Positions 15,765 to 23,638 of a DNA stretch of 25,566 nucleotides are shown here, piece after piece. The stretch spans positions 1-25,566 of the forward strand of contig FR887304.1 of NCBI GenBank assembly GCA_000436755.1. The letters run 5' to 3'. The translations under genes and the position numbers were made by a program. Every line of letters starts with the position of its first letter. Position 1 is the stretch's first letter. The notes under the pieces are model-generated. The model searched no databases, was not told the DNA's origin, and saw only the letters and a list, made by a program, of their open reading frames with translations. The stretch comes from Clostridium sp. CAG:253. GTDB lineage: Bacteria; Bacillota; Clostridia; Lachnospirales; Lachnospiraceae.

Positions 15765-15823
15765 TTATCCCCCTCAAAATAAATCAATTTTTACAATTTC
15801 TATATGAAAACATACAATTTGCA

Positions 15824-15846
15824 ACCATCTTTTACCATTTTACCAT
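15824..15846. repeat. Three ATGGT direct repeats between divergent operons
   Basis: On the minus strand ATGGT occurs three times at spacings of 8 and 10 bases, each copy followed by A-rich sequence (ATGGTAAA twice). They sit in the 235-base region between the rhomboid and C-C bond lyase starts. It may be a regulator site for the divergent Ter units, but the repeat is short and the region AT-rich. Confidence 0.35.
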
Positions 15847-15953
15847 AAGGTTATTTAATATACAAGAAAGATTGGATTTTTAAGAAAATATTATAAATTC
15901 ATAATTAACGAATTTACTTACTTAATTTTCGACTATTTTTTCATCTTAACTTA

Positions 15954-15962
15954 TGTTATTAT
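15954..15962 (+). promoter_or_regulatory. Extended -10 promoter of the C-C bond lyase gene
   Basis: TGTTATTAT fits an extended -10 element (TGN plus TATTAT), 37 bases upstream of the start codon. No good -35 hexamer is visible at 17 bases. Confidence 0.4.
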
Positions 15963-15999
15963 AAAATCATATAAATGATATAAGGAGTTTAAACGGGGT

Positions 16000-16977
16000 A
16001 TGAAGAATAATTCAATTTACTACAGTGTTGGTGCATTACTATATAGTCCTGCTGACAAAAAAGAGCTGGCAGAATACATTATTTCGGAAAAATTCGGTTC
16101 TAAATATTCACTTGCTCTCTGCCTTGAAGATACAATAAATGATAATTTCGTAAAAGAAGCTGAAATGCAGCTTATAATAACAATAAACAATATTTACAAT
16201 GCATTACAAACAAATAAAGCATTTTTCCTCCCTAAAATTTTTATCAGGGTGCGAAATTCTGAACAAATCATATATCTTGATAAACAGCTTGGCGAAAGCA
16301 GTGAAATAATAACCGGTTACATAATTCCAAAATTCTGTATTGAAAATGCAGATATTTATATAGAAGAAATTCAAAAACTAAATTCCATACACAACCATAC
16401 AAAATACTTTATGCCGATATATGAAAATGACTCCATAGTAAATCTTAAACACCGATACGACAATCTATACACATTGAAAGATAAACTTGGTTTAGCAGAA
16501 AAATATGTTTTAAATATCAGAGTCGGCGGCAATGACTTGTCACATCTTTTTGGTTTCAGACGGGAATGTAATGAATCAATACACCAAATATCACCTATCG
16601 CAAATATATTTTCTGATATTGTAACCGTTTATGGAACAGATTATATAATCTCAGGCCCTGTTTATGAATATTATTCAGGAAATGACTGGAAAGCAGGTCT
16701 GAAAAAAGAAATAAATGATGATAAACTCTGTGGTTTTACCGGAAAAACCGTTATACATCCAAATCAGATTTCTGTCGTAAATAATGAATATAAAGTATCC
16801 CAAAAGAATTATAATGATGCACTCGAAATAATGAACTGGGATACAAAAAACAGTTCTCTCGTCTCAGGAAACATCACAAGAGAACGTATGAATGAATACA
16901 AAACTCATTTTAACTGGGCACAGAAAATATTATATCTTGCCGAAAACTACGGTATCAAACAGCCTTCAAATATCTGA
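16000..16977 (+). CDS. C-C bond lyase (HpcH/HpaI-CitE-like), Ter module
   Basis: This 325-residue TIM-barrel enzyme resembles the citrate lyase beta subunit/HpcH aldolases and corresponds to the C-C bond lyase of the Ter biosynthetic module. Visible sites are the acidic LCLEDTI (40-46), the phosphate/CoA-type arginine in IFIRVRN (80-86), MPIYEN with Glu142 (138-143), LNIRVGGNDLS (171-181), the ISGPVYEYY loop (217-225), and GKTVIHPNQI (248-257). It is predicted to make or break a carbon-carbon bond in an unknown metabolite. The ATG at 16000 has AAGGAG twelve bases upstream, slightly far. It is the only plus-strand gene of the cluster. Its 3' end overlaps the convergent StiP gene by 12 bases inside a large palindrome. 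Confidence 0.88.
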   Translation: MKNNSIYYSVGALLYSPADKKELAEYIISEKFGSKYSLALCLEDTINDNFVKEAEMQLIITINNIYNALQTNKAFFLPKIFIRVRNSEQIIYLDKQLGESSEIITGYIIPKFCIENADIYIEEIQKLNSIHNHTKYFMPIYENDSIVNLKHRYDNLYTLKDKLGLAEKYVLNIRVGGNDLSHLFGFRRECNESIHQISPIANIFSDIVTVYGTDYIISGPVYEYYSGNDWKAGLKKEINDDKLCGFTGKTVIHPNQISVVNNEYKVSQKNYNDALEIMNWDTKNSSLVSGNITRERMNEYKTHFNWAQKILYLAENYGIKQPSNI

Positions 16978-16996
16978 AAGCTGTTTGATAATACCG
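16950..16996. repeat. Palindrome spanning both convergent gene ends
   Basis: CGGTATCAAACAGC (16950-16963) pairs with GCTGTTTGAT-AAT-ACCG (16980-16996) with a 3-base bulge. The inner CTTCA/TGAAAG extends the stem around AATATC. The stop codons of the C-C bond lyase (TGA 16975-16977) and of StiP (TGA, complement of 16966-16968) lie symmetrically inside. No T-run follows on either side, so it may protect 3' ends rather than terminate efficiently. Confidence 0.7.
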
Positions 16997-18018
16997 CAGC
17001 ACTTATAATTTTTCATTGGATAATACTCAATCGGTACATTTTTTTCATCAGCCAATCTTATAAGATGGCTCAATTCTTTTGAATCTTTATATTTTTCATT
17101 GATAAGGACTTTCCACGGAACACGCCTTAAGAGCACCCTTGTTGCCTCACCAATCCCCGGCTTTATAAAGTTTATATCATCTACCCCAAACTTAACTGCT
17201 ATTTTTCTTACCTCGTCTATTCCTTTTATATTCCCTTTATTTTCCGTCTTTTCCTTATTATCAATAACAAAATAACTTTCAATTGTCTCTATAAATTGAT
17301 ATGACAAGTCTGCATTTTTCAAATCACCATAATAAACAGCACCATGAAAATCATTCTCTCCAATAATATCACTTCTCAAAAAAGTTCTGCTGATAAGTCC
17401 CGATACCGTACTGTTAAGACATGAACTTGGTATCAAAATATCATCATGTGTCCCACAAAGCTCAGTGACATTTGCCGGGTCAGCAATAACGGCAATATCA
17501 TCTGAAACACCGTCATACTGAACAATATCCTTCTTTAATTCATTTAAAATAGCTCCTTTTCCAATCCAGCCATCAACAAAAAGAAGCTGCTTCGCTTCGT
17601 ATCTTTCAAGAAGATACTTCATAGCATTATCATCAATTCCTCTTCCCCTTATAATTGAAATAGAATAATGCGGCACATCTATATCATACTTGAATTTAAT
17701 ATACCTCTTAATCAAAATCCCAATAGGAATCCCCGCTCTTGCAAGTGATACGAGAACCACATCTTTCCCTTTCGCATTTACTATCTTATCTGCCACAACA
17801 CCAACTGCCCTTGCAACCGGCTCAGAATAAACCTTTAAAGCTTCATAATAAGTTTCCATGTATTTTTCAGTCGGAACATACTCTATCGGAAGCATCTCAC
17901 TATAATGCTTTCCCGATTGAATAAGTCTCTCCCTCTCTTTTGTCGGCTGCGGCTCTACAAGTCCTGTTATATCCTTTAATAATAAAATCACATCATCTTT
18001 TTTATATGAACTTCTCAA
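16966..18018 (-). CDS. StiP/PRTase-like protein with C-terminal PELOTA domain
   Basis: This protein of the Ter biosynthetic module belongs to the StiP family (also described as PRTase_1, and annotated in databases as a cysteine protease StiP family protein). From the TTG at 18018 it has 350 residues. SSYKKDDVILLLKDI at the N-terminus is the usual family beginning, followed by VSLARAGIPIGIL (about 90-102), IIRGRGID (122-129) and LFVDGWIGKGAIL (146-158). The C-terminal 60 residues (PGIGEATRVLLRRVPWKVLI onward) match the PELOTA RNA-binding-like domain. The TTG is chosen because GGGAGGAAAG lies seven bases upstream and the protein then starts as the family does. In-frame ATG and TTG codons at 18108 and 18111 lack a ribosome site. 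It follows the PRTase_2 gene and should be co-transcribed. Confidence 0.87.
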   Translation of the reverse strand: MRSSYKKDDVILLLKDITGLVEPQPTKERERLIQSGKHYSEMLPIEYVPTEKYMETYYEALKVYSEPVARAVGVVADKIVNAKGKDVVLVSLARAGIPIGILIKRYIKFKYDIDVPHYSISIIRGRGIDDNAMKYLLERYEAKQLLFVDGWIGKGAILNELKKDIVQYDGVSDDIAVIADPANVTELCGTHDDILIPSSCLNSTVSGLISRTFLRSDIIGENDFHGAVYYGDLKNADLSYQFIETIESYFVIDNKEKTENKGNIKGIDEVRKIAVKFGVDDINFIKPGIGEATRVLLRRVPWKVLINEKYKDSKELSHLIRLADEKNVPIEYYPMKNYKCCGIIKQLSDI

Positions 18019-18125
18019 TGTCTTTCCTCCCTCAACCTCTGAATCGACGATACTGTTTAACAGCTTAAAATCTATTATCTTTCCCGCCAAGCTCCAAATT
18101 ACATACATCAAATCAATACATTAGA

Positions 18126-19253
18126 CTAAATCCATTTAATAAGATAGATATCCTTATTTTTCTTTTTCAATGCATTCACAAGCGAATTTACTCCCTTATT
18201 TCCATCATAATGTGAGTCAGTTAAAATCAACACCTTATCATACGAATCCAAATCATAAATAAAATTCTTTCTTTTATCATCATATAAGCTGCACAGCTCA
18301 TATCTTTCGTGAACAGGATATGTATCAAAATCCTTAAACCGACAAACTTCAATAGGACTTCTCGTTGTCGAATGACTTCTAACCCTGCATCCGATTTTTT
18401 CAATGCATGAACCTATAAAAAGTGCAGGATACATAAACTCTTCCGTCCCTATCACCAGAACACTGCTCCCAGATTCAAAAGAAATCTCATTATGAATATC
18501 TTTCCACAATTTCAGACAGTGTTCCTGATACTCCTTTGAATCGACAACTCTTCTTGAATTTATCCAGCCTGTAAACTCGTATTGTTTCACCTCAATTTTT
18601 TTTGTGGTATCACACACTATATATTTTCCATCTGCAGTATAACTATCAGCAATCTCAATAAATTTGCTGTTATCTATTTTCACAAGATAATGTACCTTTA
18701 TTCCACGTTCCTCATATAAACTCAGATTATCAACTGACATTCCATTCAAGATTGAAGCGACAGAAAACTTTAAATTACAAGACAAATCATTTTTTCCTTC
18801 ATTATATCTGTCCTCCATAATATTTACTATATTTAATATGGTATTTCCTGTCGTAACCTCATCCTCAATAAATATAATACGGTCAACTCCCCCAACAAGT
18901 TTATCAATATCTTCCCTGACAAGTTTTTGCTCAGTTGCATGACTATGGGATTCCGAAAAAAACAGATAGCTCACTCCATGAACAATTTCTCTCGTCGTCT
19001 GAATATATTGTGCTCCAAGTTTTATCGCAGCCTCAGCGCCTATCGCCGTTGCCGTCTCGGCAAATCCAATCAAAAGCAGTTTTTCTCCCGAATACTCTTT
19101 TTCTATAATCTCTGCCAATGCATCAAACATACTCAAAGCTTCACTCGGCAAAACCGGAATATGCTTTCCCTGAAGCCTGTTCACAACTAGATAATTCCTT
19201 TTCTTATTGTTTTCTCTTTTGCCGATACGAACTAAATCACTTTCTAAATACAT
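18126..19253 (-). CDS. PRTase_2 phosphoribosyltransferase with TRSP domain
   Basis: This 375-residue protein joins a phosphoribosyltransferase domain to the C-terminal TRSP domain found only in Ter-linked operons. The PRPP loop is FIEDEVTTGNTI (128-139). GFAETATAIG (63-72) and FSESHSHATEQKL (99-111) are other family motifs. The name-giving TRSP sits at 297-300 in HSTTRSPIEV. It is predicted to attach or release a phosphoribosyl group in synthesis of the nucleoside-like metabolite of the module. The ATG at 19253 is preceded by GGAGGGG; an in-frame TTG four codons upstream overlaps that ribosome site and is rejected. It is first of a two-gene unit with StiP, 30 bases after a decayed nuclease gene whose promoter may now serve it. 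Confidence 0.9.
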   Translation of the reverse strand: MYLESDLVRIGKRENNKKRNYLVVNRLQGKHIPVLPSEALSMFDALAEIIEKEYSGEKLLLIGFAETATAIGAEAAIKLGAQYIQTTREIVHGVSYLFFSESHSHATEQKLVREDIDKLVGGVDRIIFIEDEVTTGNTILNIVNIMEDRYNEGKNDLSCNLKFSVASILNGMSVDNLSLYEERGIKVHYLVKIDNSKFIEIADSYTADGKYIVCDTTKKIEVKQYEFTGWINSRRVVDSKEYQEHCLKLWKDIHNEISFESGSSVLVIGTEEFMYPALFIGSCIEKIGCRVRSHSTTRSPIEVCRFKDFDTYPVHERYELCSLYDDKRKNFIYDLDSYDKVLILTDSHYDGNKGVNSLVNALKKKNKDIYLIKWI

Positions 19254-19282
19254 CTTCCCCTCCAACAGTTCTCTTTTTTAAT

Positions 19283-19617
19283 TTATTTGTCCGAAACTTC
19301 CCAAATTTTTTCTCTAGCCTCATCCTCACTCAATCCAAATTTTTTTACAATTTGTTCTACAATCTGCTCTTCTGACATATTCATGCCTTTGGCAAATTCA
19401 ATCGCACCGAGAATTTTGCCCTGAGTTAACCCCTCGCTGACTCCTTGCCGTAACCCCTGAGATATTCCATAATTCAATATCTTTTTCGCTTCTGTTTCTA
19501 TTACTTTTCCGCCAATGATTCTGTCCACTCCCTTCCTGATATTGCTATAAATACATCATCATACGGTGTAGAACTTTGTTTTTCATATATCTTATTTTCT
19601 TCTTTATAATCAGCCAC
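19283..19617 (-). pseudogene. Remnant of Rpn-like PD-(D/E)XK nuclease/transposase gene
   Basis: A GTG at 19617 begins VADYKEENKIYEKQSSTPYD and DDVF, the typical N-terminus of the Rpn-like PD-(D/E)XK 'transposase' family of Clostridia. That frame stops at 19501 after 38 residues. From about 19528 a different frame encodes the family C-terminus: VDRIIGGKVIETEAKKILN, then the Q-G-rich helical repeat ISQGLRQGVSEGLTQGK and MNMSEEQIVEQIVKKFGLS, ending at 19283. The whole central nuclease domain (some 200 residues, with the catalytic motif) is missing. This is an internal deletion with a frame change, so no nuclease should be made. The C-terminal frame alone could yield an 81-residue helical peptide, but it has no ribosome site. 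Confidence 0.8.
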
Positions 19618-19635
19618 TACTTACTTCTACCTCCT

Positions 19636-19664
19636 ATTATACTTTAATCCTTCTTTAATGTGAA
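19636..19664 (-). promoter_or_regulatory. Promoter of the nuclease remnant
   Basis: TTCACA (19664-19659) and TATAAT (19641-19636) are 17 bases apart on the minus strand. AGGAGG (19635-19630) follows the -10 box with no gap. It may now drive the PRTase_2-StiP pair by read-through, as no terminator is seen between. Confidence 0.65.
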
Positions 19665-19883
19665 CAATAATTTACTAATCTGATATTGCAAAATATTAAC
19701 AAACAAAGCACATCATTTCTATGTACATTTTCACTATACTTTAATATTTTTTCTATACAGCTTTCACAACAAAAAATTGATATTTATCATTTTTAATCAT
19801 TATTTAAAATTGTGACTAAGTTTTTGCTGATTATCTCACTATATTTTGTATAAGAATATTTTAGAAAAATAATTCACAGGACA
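19665..19883. other. AT-rich intergenic stretch without recognised gene
   Basis: No start codon with a ribosome site and no long frame is seen on either strand. The stretch lies between the nuclease-remnant promoter and the terminator of the dynamin-like operon. It is very AT-rich, so scattered -10-like boxes are not informative. Confidence 0.6.
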
Positions 19884-19941
19884 AAAAATCCCCGGCAAAC
19901 AAATTGAACACACAGTTTCTCTTTGTCTGTCGGGGATTTTT
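19884..19941. terminator. Terminator of the dynamin-like operon
   Basis: AAAAATCCCCGGCAAACAAA pairs with TTTGTCTGTCGGGGATTTTT, 20 bp with two imperfect positions and an 18-base loop. A and T runs flank it on both sides. It works in either direction and lies 23 bases beyond the zinc-ribbon stop codon. Confidence 0.88.
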
Positions 19942-19964
19942 AATTAACTATCTTTATCAGCTCT

Positions 19965-20087
19965 TCACCAGCTAAAGCCTTTCAATGACTTGTGACAATA
20001 CTTGCAACGTTTAAATAAATCCACTTTGTAAGGTTTATGACAATAGGGACATAATTTCGGTTTTACGATTGAATGTGGTATTGGCAT
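19965..20087 (-). CDS. 40-residue zinc-ribbon peptide
   Basis: A small gene of 40 codons encodes a basic peptide with two CxxC knuckles: CPYC (Cys13, Cys16) and CKYC (Cys28, Cys31), spaced by 11 residues. This is a zinc-ribbon pattern. Each knuckle is followed by His-Lys, and the end is LKGFSW. The ATG at 20087 has AGGAGGTGTC upstream at good spacing, so translation is likely. It is the last gene of the leftward dynamin-like operon, 45 bases after the membrane peptide gene, and is followed directly by the operon terminator. It has no homologue that I can name. A role as a nucleic-acid-binding or protein-docking adaptor for the GTPases is inference. Confidence 0.8.
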   Translation of the reverse strand: MPIPHSIVKPKLCPYCHKPYKVDLFKRCKYCHKSLKGFSW

Positions 20088-20132
20088 ATATGACACCTCC
20101 TGATGTAACAAGATAAATACTCATTTTACAAA

Positions 20133-20519
20133 TTATTTATAGCTGTATATTTCATCCAATATCTCAATAATTTGTAAAAACGCCTTTGCATCTTGCTTTG
20201 TCACAATATTTTCTTCATTTTTACTGTTATTTAATTCTGAAACATTGTTATTATTCTTTTTCAAAAACAACATGCACATTCCAGCTGTCAAGATAATTAT
20301 AACCGCAAAGATAATTATTTTCAATAAAATATACACTATTACTGTCACCACCTTGCAATAATATTCTTTTTTATTTTTCTTCTTTATTTTTTTTAAACGC
20401 TTCCTTAATTTTTCAATAATTTTATTTTGACCAAATATCTTTTCTATTATGTCAATAATCTTTTCTATCGCATCAATAATCAACACAATACGCCTGTTCA
20501 AGTCCATTAATACCACCAC
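20133..20519 (-). CDS. Small single-pass membrane protein in GTPase operon
   Basis: An unrecognised protein of 128 residues. An N-terminal Ile-rich amphipathic helix (9-30) is followed by a strongly basic Lys/Arg stretch (37-51), one long hydrophobic segment (about 56-86) that must span the membrane, and an Asn-rich tail ending in a helix (107-128). The basic stretch before the membrane segment suggests that the N-terminus stays in the cytoplasm. The start is either GTG at 20519 (AGGA four bases upstream, five bases after the previous stop) or ATG at 20507 (GGTGG upstream). It sits between the 106-residue gene and the zinc-ribbon gene. A membrane anchor for the soluble dynamin-like proteins is a reasonable inference. 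Confidence 0.75.
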   Translation of the reverse strand: MVVLMDLNRRIVLIIDAIEKIIDIIEKIFGQNKIIEKLRKRLKKIKKKNKKEYYCKVVTVIVYILLKIIIFAVIIILTAGMCMLFLKKNNNNVSELNNSKNEENIVTKQDAKAFLQIIEILDEIYSYK

Positions 20520-20524
20520 TTATC

Positions 20525-20845
20525 CTACATGCTTTCGATATTCCTTTTAATTGTATCTCTTTGCTCCATAATTTTTGCTACCATAATTCTTATTGTATCT
20601 GAAAATTCAATTTCAACTTTACCATCTGAAAAAATCTCAGCAAATTTTCTGAAGTCACCTACAATCGTCCCCTGTTTCATACATTTTTCGATTTTCTCCA
20701 AAATGATTTTATTCGCAACTTCGTCATTACACTCTAAGAACGACACATGTCCATTTTCACTTACCAGCTTGTTTAATTTCTGAAGCAACTCAGGTCTGTT
20801 ATCTTTTATAGATAAATATGTCAATCGATCTATTATTTCTATCAT
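20525..20845 (-). CDS. Unrecognised 106-residue helical protein in GTPase operon
   Basis: I do not recognise this protein. It is 106 residues long, predicted mostly helical and charged, without membrane segment, signal peptide or cysteine-rich motif (a single Cys at about 39 and another near 55). Its ATG at 20845 follows the stop codon of the large GTPase gene with no gap. Its ribosome site GGAGGT lies inside the last codons of that gene, so the two are translationally coupled and probably made in fixed ratio. The next gene starts five bases after its stop. A subunit or regulator of the GTPase is likely from context only. Confidence 0.8.
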   Translation of the reverse strand: MIEIIDRLTYLSIKDNRPELLQKLNKLVSENGHVSFLECNDEVANKIILEKIEKCMKQGTIVGDFRKFAEIFSDGKVEIEFSDTIRIMVAKIMEQRDTIKRNIESM

Positions 20846-23617
20846 CTATACCTCCATTTGTTCTTGTCTTAAACAGCGCCAGCCATCACAAAAGCTTGCA
20901 ACATCATTGGATATTTTCTGTAATGTTAATTTCTTCTCTTCGATTTCCTGTCTCCTTTCTTCCATTTCCTGTGTATTGTCAAGTATTCGTTCAATTTCAT
21001 TTTTCTTACTTATCGCATTATTTATTTGATTTTCCATTTCCTTTTTAAAATAATCAATTTCATTGCTTAAGTCTTTAGTGATATTGTCCTGTAATTCCTG
21101 ACATATTTGTTCTATATTGCTTCCCTCTGCTCCAAGTTCTTTTTTTAAGTCTTCACTTATTTCCTGTTCATACAAATCTCTTAACGCCTGTTTATTATAT
21201 GTAATTTCATTATACATGTCTTTTTTGAAAATCCCCAAAATATTATCAAATATATTGTGAAATTTATCATTCTTGATAACATTTTTTTTGATATTTGAAT
21301 CTACAATTCCTCTTATATTACTCTTCAAATTATTTTTTAAACTTTCATCTAAAATATTTTTATTTATATTACTTTCACTGGTTATAAAGTCAAATGCAAA
21401 ATTAGTTGTCAAAATATTGAAATCATTTACACCCTTTTTCTCCAACTTTTCTGAACAATCTTTTACTGCACAATCAAATTTTTTGATTCGTTTATTTGCA
21501 ATTCCTGCCAAATCTTCTTTTATTTCACTAATTTCTTTTCTTAATTGTTCTTTACTTTCACTAAGCTTGTTTGTTACTTTTTTTCCTATATCCTCCGAAA
21601 CAATATCCGGAATTTTCAAAAATTCTTCCATTATTTTTTTTTCTAAAACCACTGTTTTATCTTTTTTGTCAATCTTTCTTGTTACTTTACTTTCTTTAAA
21701 TAAATTATCTATTATATCATTAACCCTGCCTCTAACTGTTTCGTCAACAATTTCAACAATTATCTTATTTTTATTCAGATAATATTCTATAAATTTTTCC
21801 CTGCAATAATCTATTAAGTAATCCCATTTAAACACTTTTCTATTTGAAACATACTCATCCTTAAATGATTGGCTTTTAAATGTATTCTTATCTTTTTCCC
21901 ATGTTTCACTAACTTCTGAATATTCTTTATTAAAATTTTTTTCAATATTTTCCGAAAATTCATATAATATGGCTTTAACTTCTTCAATTTTTTTTTGATT
22001 ATTTGTTAGTTCTTCTTCTAGTCTTTGAAAAACAAAAAGGTTCTGAATATCCGTATAAAGATTATCAATCTTATAAATTAAACTATTTACTTTTTCTATT
22101 CTTGCCTTTTCATTTGCAATATACTCAACATAACTTAACAAATTAGGCATTCCACTAATGCTTTTAATCTGTCCAACTGTGCTTGGAGTAATTCTTTCAA
22201 AAGTTTCCATATTAGACAACATTGTATGTATAAATTGCAGTCTATTAACTTCTTCTGGTTTACAATCTTCATCAACCCATTGGTTCTTTAAAATATAAAT
22301 ATTATCTTTTAAATTACCATTTGAACTCATTTTATCAAATTCTTCCAACTTTTCAATAGCAATACAATCAAAGTAAGTAAGAGCGGATGTTCCAACTACT
22401 ATTGAATCCCTAAATTCCGGTGCAATACTAATTAGCTTTTCACGCAAAAAATCTAAAATTCTTACTACACTCTTATCCTCTTCACTACTATAACGAGTAT
22501 CAAGCTTATTAACATCAAGTATCAACGAATAATATTTCTGATTTTTAGTAAATTTCTCTTTTATCACCTTTAAATAATTAACTTCTTCATCAGTAAAATA
22601 TTTTGAAAAATCTATTGAAAAAATCATTACATCCGAATCCTCAATTGCCTTAGCTGCTGCTTTTTTATGACCGGAAGCACCAGCCAAATCCGGTCCCGGA
22701 GTATCATATATAGTATATGTTGATAACCCGTTATCAATTTCTTTATATCCTATCGTCATATCAGGGACTGCATACCCTGACTCCTTATTCATTGATGCGT
22801 CCTTAAAAATTTTTTTAATATATTGTCGCATTGCATTCCCATCTTCAAACTTCTTCTTTTCATTATTATATTCAAGTGTATATCCCTCATTTGATTTTTT
22901 ATATATGCAATTGTTCGGTGTAGCAAGTTCCAAGCTTGTCGGGGCAAGTTCACACTTTAACATACTGTTGACTACCATACTTTTTCCACTTTTCTTAGAC
23001 CCTGCTACTGCAATTTTTAATTCATTTTCCTGAGCTTCTTTTAAATAACCTTTTATTTCATCAAGATTACTTTTTACTTTTTCAACAATATCTGAATTTG
23101 AATTAAATTTCTCTTTAGATATTAATTCTACTGAAGCCTGCAAATTCTTTTCATGTGATTTTATATTTTTTGAAAATTCTTTAACCTTTTCACTGTCATC
23201 ATATTCCTTTTCTGTCATTACATGTATTCTGTCTAATTGAATATTCAAATATACAAATTGTTGCATAATATCGCTTAATTGCGTTCTTGTTTTTTTTCTG
23301 TCTTCATCTTTTCCTGATAAATCCCCCCTAACAATCACTTCACAACTCTTATCTATGTCAATTTCAGCCAACAAATCACTCAATTTTTCGTAATCTGTCA
23401 CTTTCCCGTTATTAAAAAGGCTTACGCAAATAGGTTCCAATTCTCTAAATATTTTCAATTTATACAAACTTGCATTACTCAACTCCAAAGCATCAATATA
23501 CTTATATAATTTCTCCTGACCGGTATATGCAAAATATATCCCCTGTTTCTTTATGTTACTATTAATCAAATCTTTATCATTTTCTAAATCTGTGCCTTTT
23601 AACTCTATTATTTTCAT
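20846..23617 (-). CDS. Dynamin-like large GTPase (second of tandem pair)
   Basis: This is a 923-residue dynamin-family GTPase. A 200-residue N-terminal region of unknown fold precedes the GTPase domain. The motifs are P-loop GSKKSGKS (206-213), switch-I Thr233 in ATPNN, DTPG (305-308), NKLD (370-373) and GTSA (409-412). The remaining 500 residues are long charged helices, with coiled-coil at about 520-560 and 850-910, as expected for a dynamin stalk. No membrane-spanning segment is evident. The ATG at 23617 has TTAGGAG upstream, and the preceding GTPase gene ends 22 bases before. Proteins of this class assemble on membranes and use GTP to deform or fuse them. The exact role is unknown. Base composition is very AT-rich compared with the Ter genes. 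Confidence 0.88.
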   Translation of the reverse strand: MKIIELKGTDLENDKDLINSNIKKQGIYFAYTGQEKLYKYIDALELSNASLYKLKIFRELEPICVSLFNNGKVTDYEKLSDLLAEIDIDKSCEVIVRGDLSGKDEDRKKTRTQLSDIMQQFVYLNIQLDRIHVMTEKEYDDSEKVKEFSKNIKSHEKNLQASVELISKEKFNSNSDIVEKVKSNLDEIKGYLKEAQENELKIAVAGSKKSGKSMVVNSMLKCELAPTSLELATPNNCIYKKSNEGYTLEYNNEKKKFEDGNAMRQYIKKIFKDASMNKESGYAVPDMTIGYKEIDNGLSTYTIYDTPGPDLAGASGHKKAAAKAIEDSDVMIFSIDFSKYFTDEEVNYLKVIKEKFTKNQKYYSLILDVNKLDTRYSSEEDKSVVRILDFLREKLISIAPEFRDSIVVGTSALTYFDCIAIEKLEEFDKMSSNGNLKDNIYILKNQWVDEDCKPEEVNRLQFIHTMLSNMETFERITPSTVGQIKSISGMPNLLSYVEYIANEKARIEKVNSLIYKIDNLYTDIQNLFVFQRLEEELTNNQKKIEEVKAILYEFSENIEKNFNKEYSEVSETWEKDKNTFKSQSFKDEYVSNRKVFKWDYLIDYCREKFIEYYLNKNKIIVEIVDETVRGRVNDIIDNLFKESKVTRKIDKKDKTVVLEKKIMEEFLKIPDIVSEDIGKKVTNKLSESKEQLRKEISEIKEDLAGIANKRIKKFDCAVKDCSEKLEKKGVNDFNILTTNFAFDFITSESNINKNILDESLKNNLKSNIRGIVDSNIKKNVIKNDKFHNIFDNILGIFKKDMYNEITYNKQALRDLYEQEISEDLKKELGAEGSNIEQICQELQDNITKDLSNEIDYFKKEMENQINNAISKKNEIERILDNTQEMEERRQEIEEKKLTLQKISNDVASFCDGWRCLRQEQMEV

Positions 23618-23638
23618 CTTTATTTTCTCCTAAAACAT

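Noticed and set aside
19283..19528. 81-codon frame as an intact small gene
   Set aside because: Its sequence is only the C-terminal tail of a larger nuclease family, starts with a GTG lacking a ribosome site, and the N-terminal piece lies just upstream in another frame, so it is treated as a pseudogene fragment.
5499..19835. 17-base repeat GTTTTTGCTGATTATCT near 5498 and 19820
   Set aside because: It is a single short match in AT-rich DNA with unrelated surroundings and no target-site duplication or element ends. Chance is the simplest explanation.
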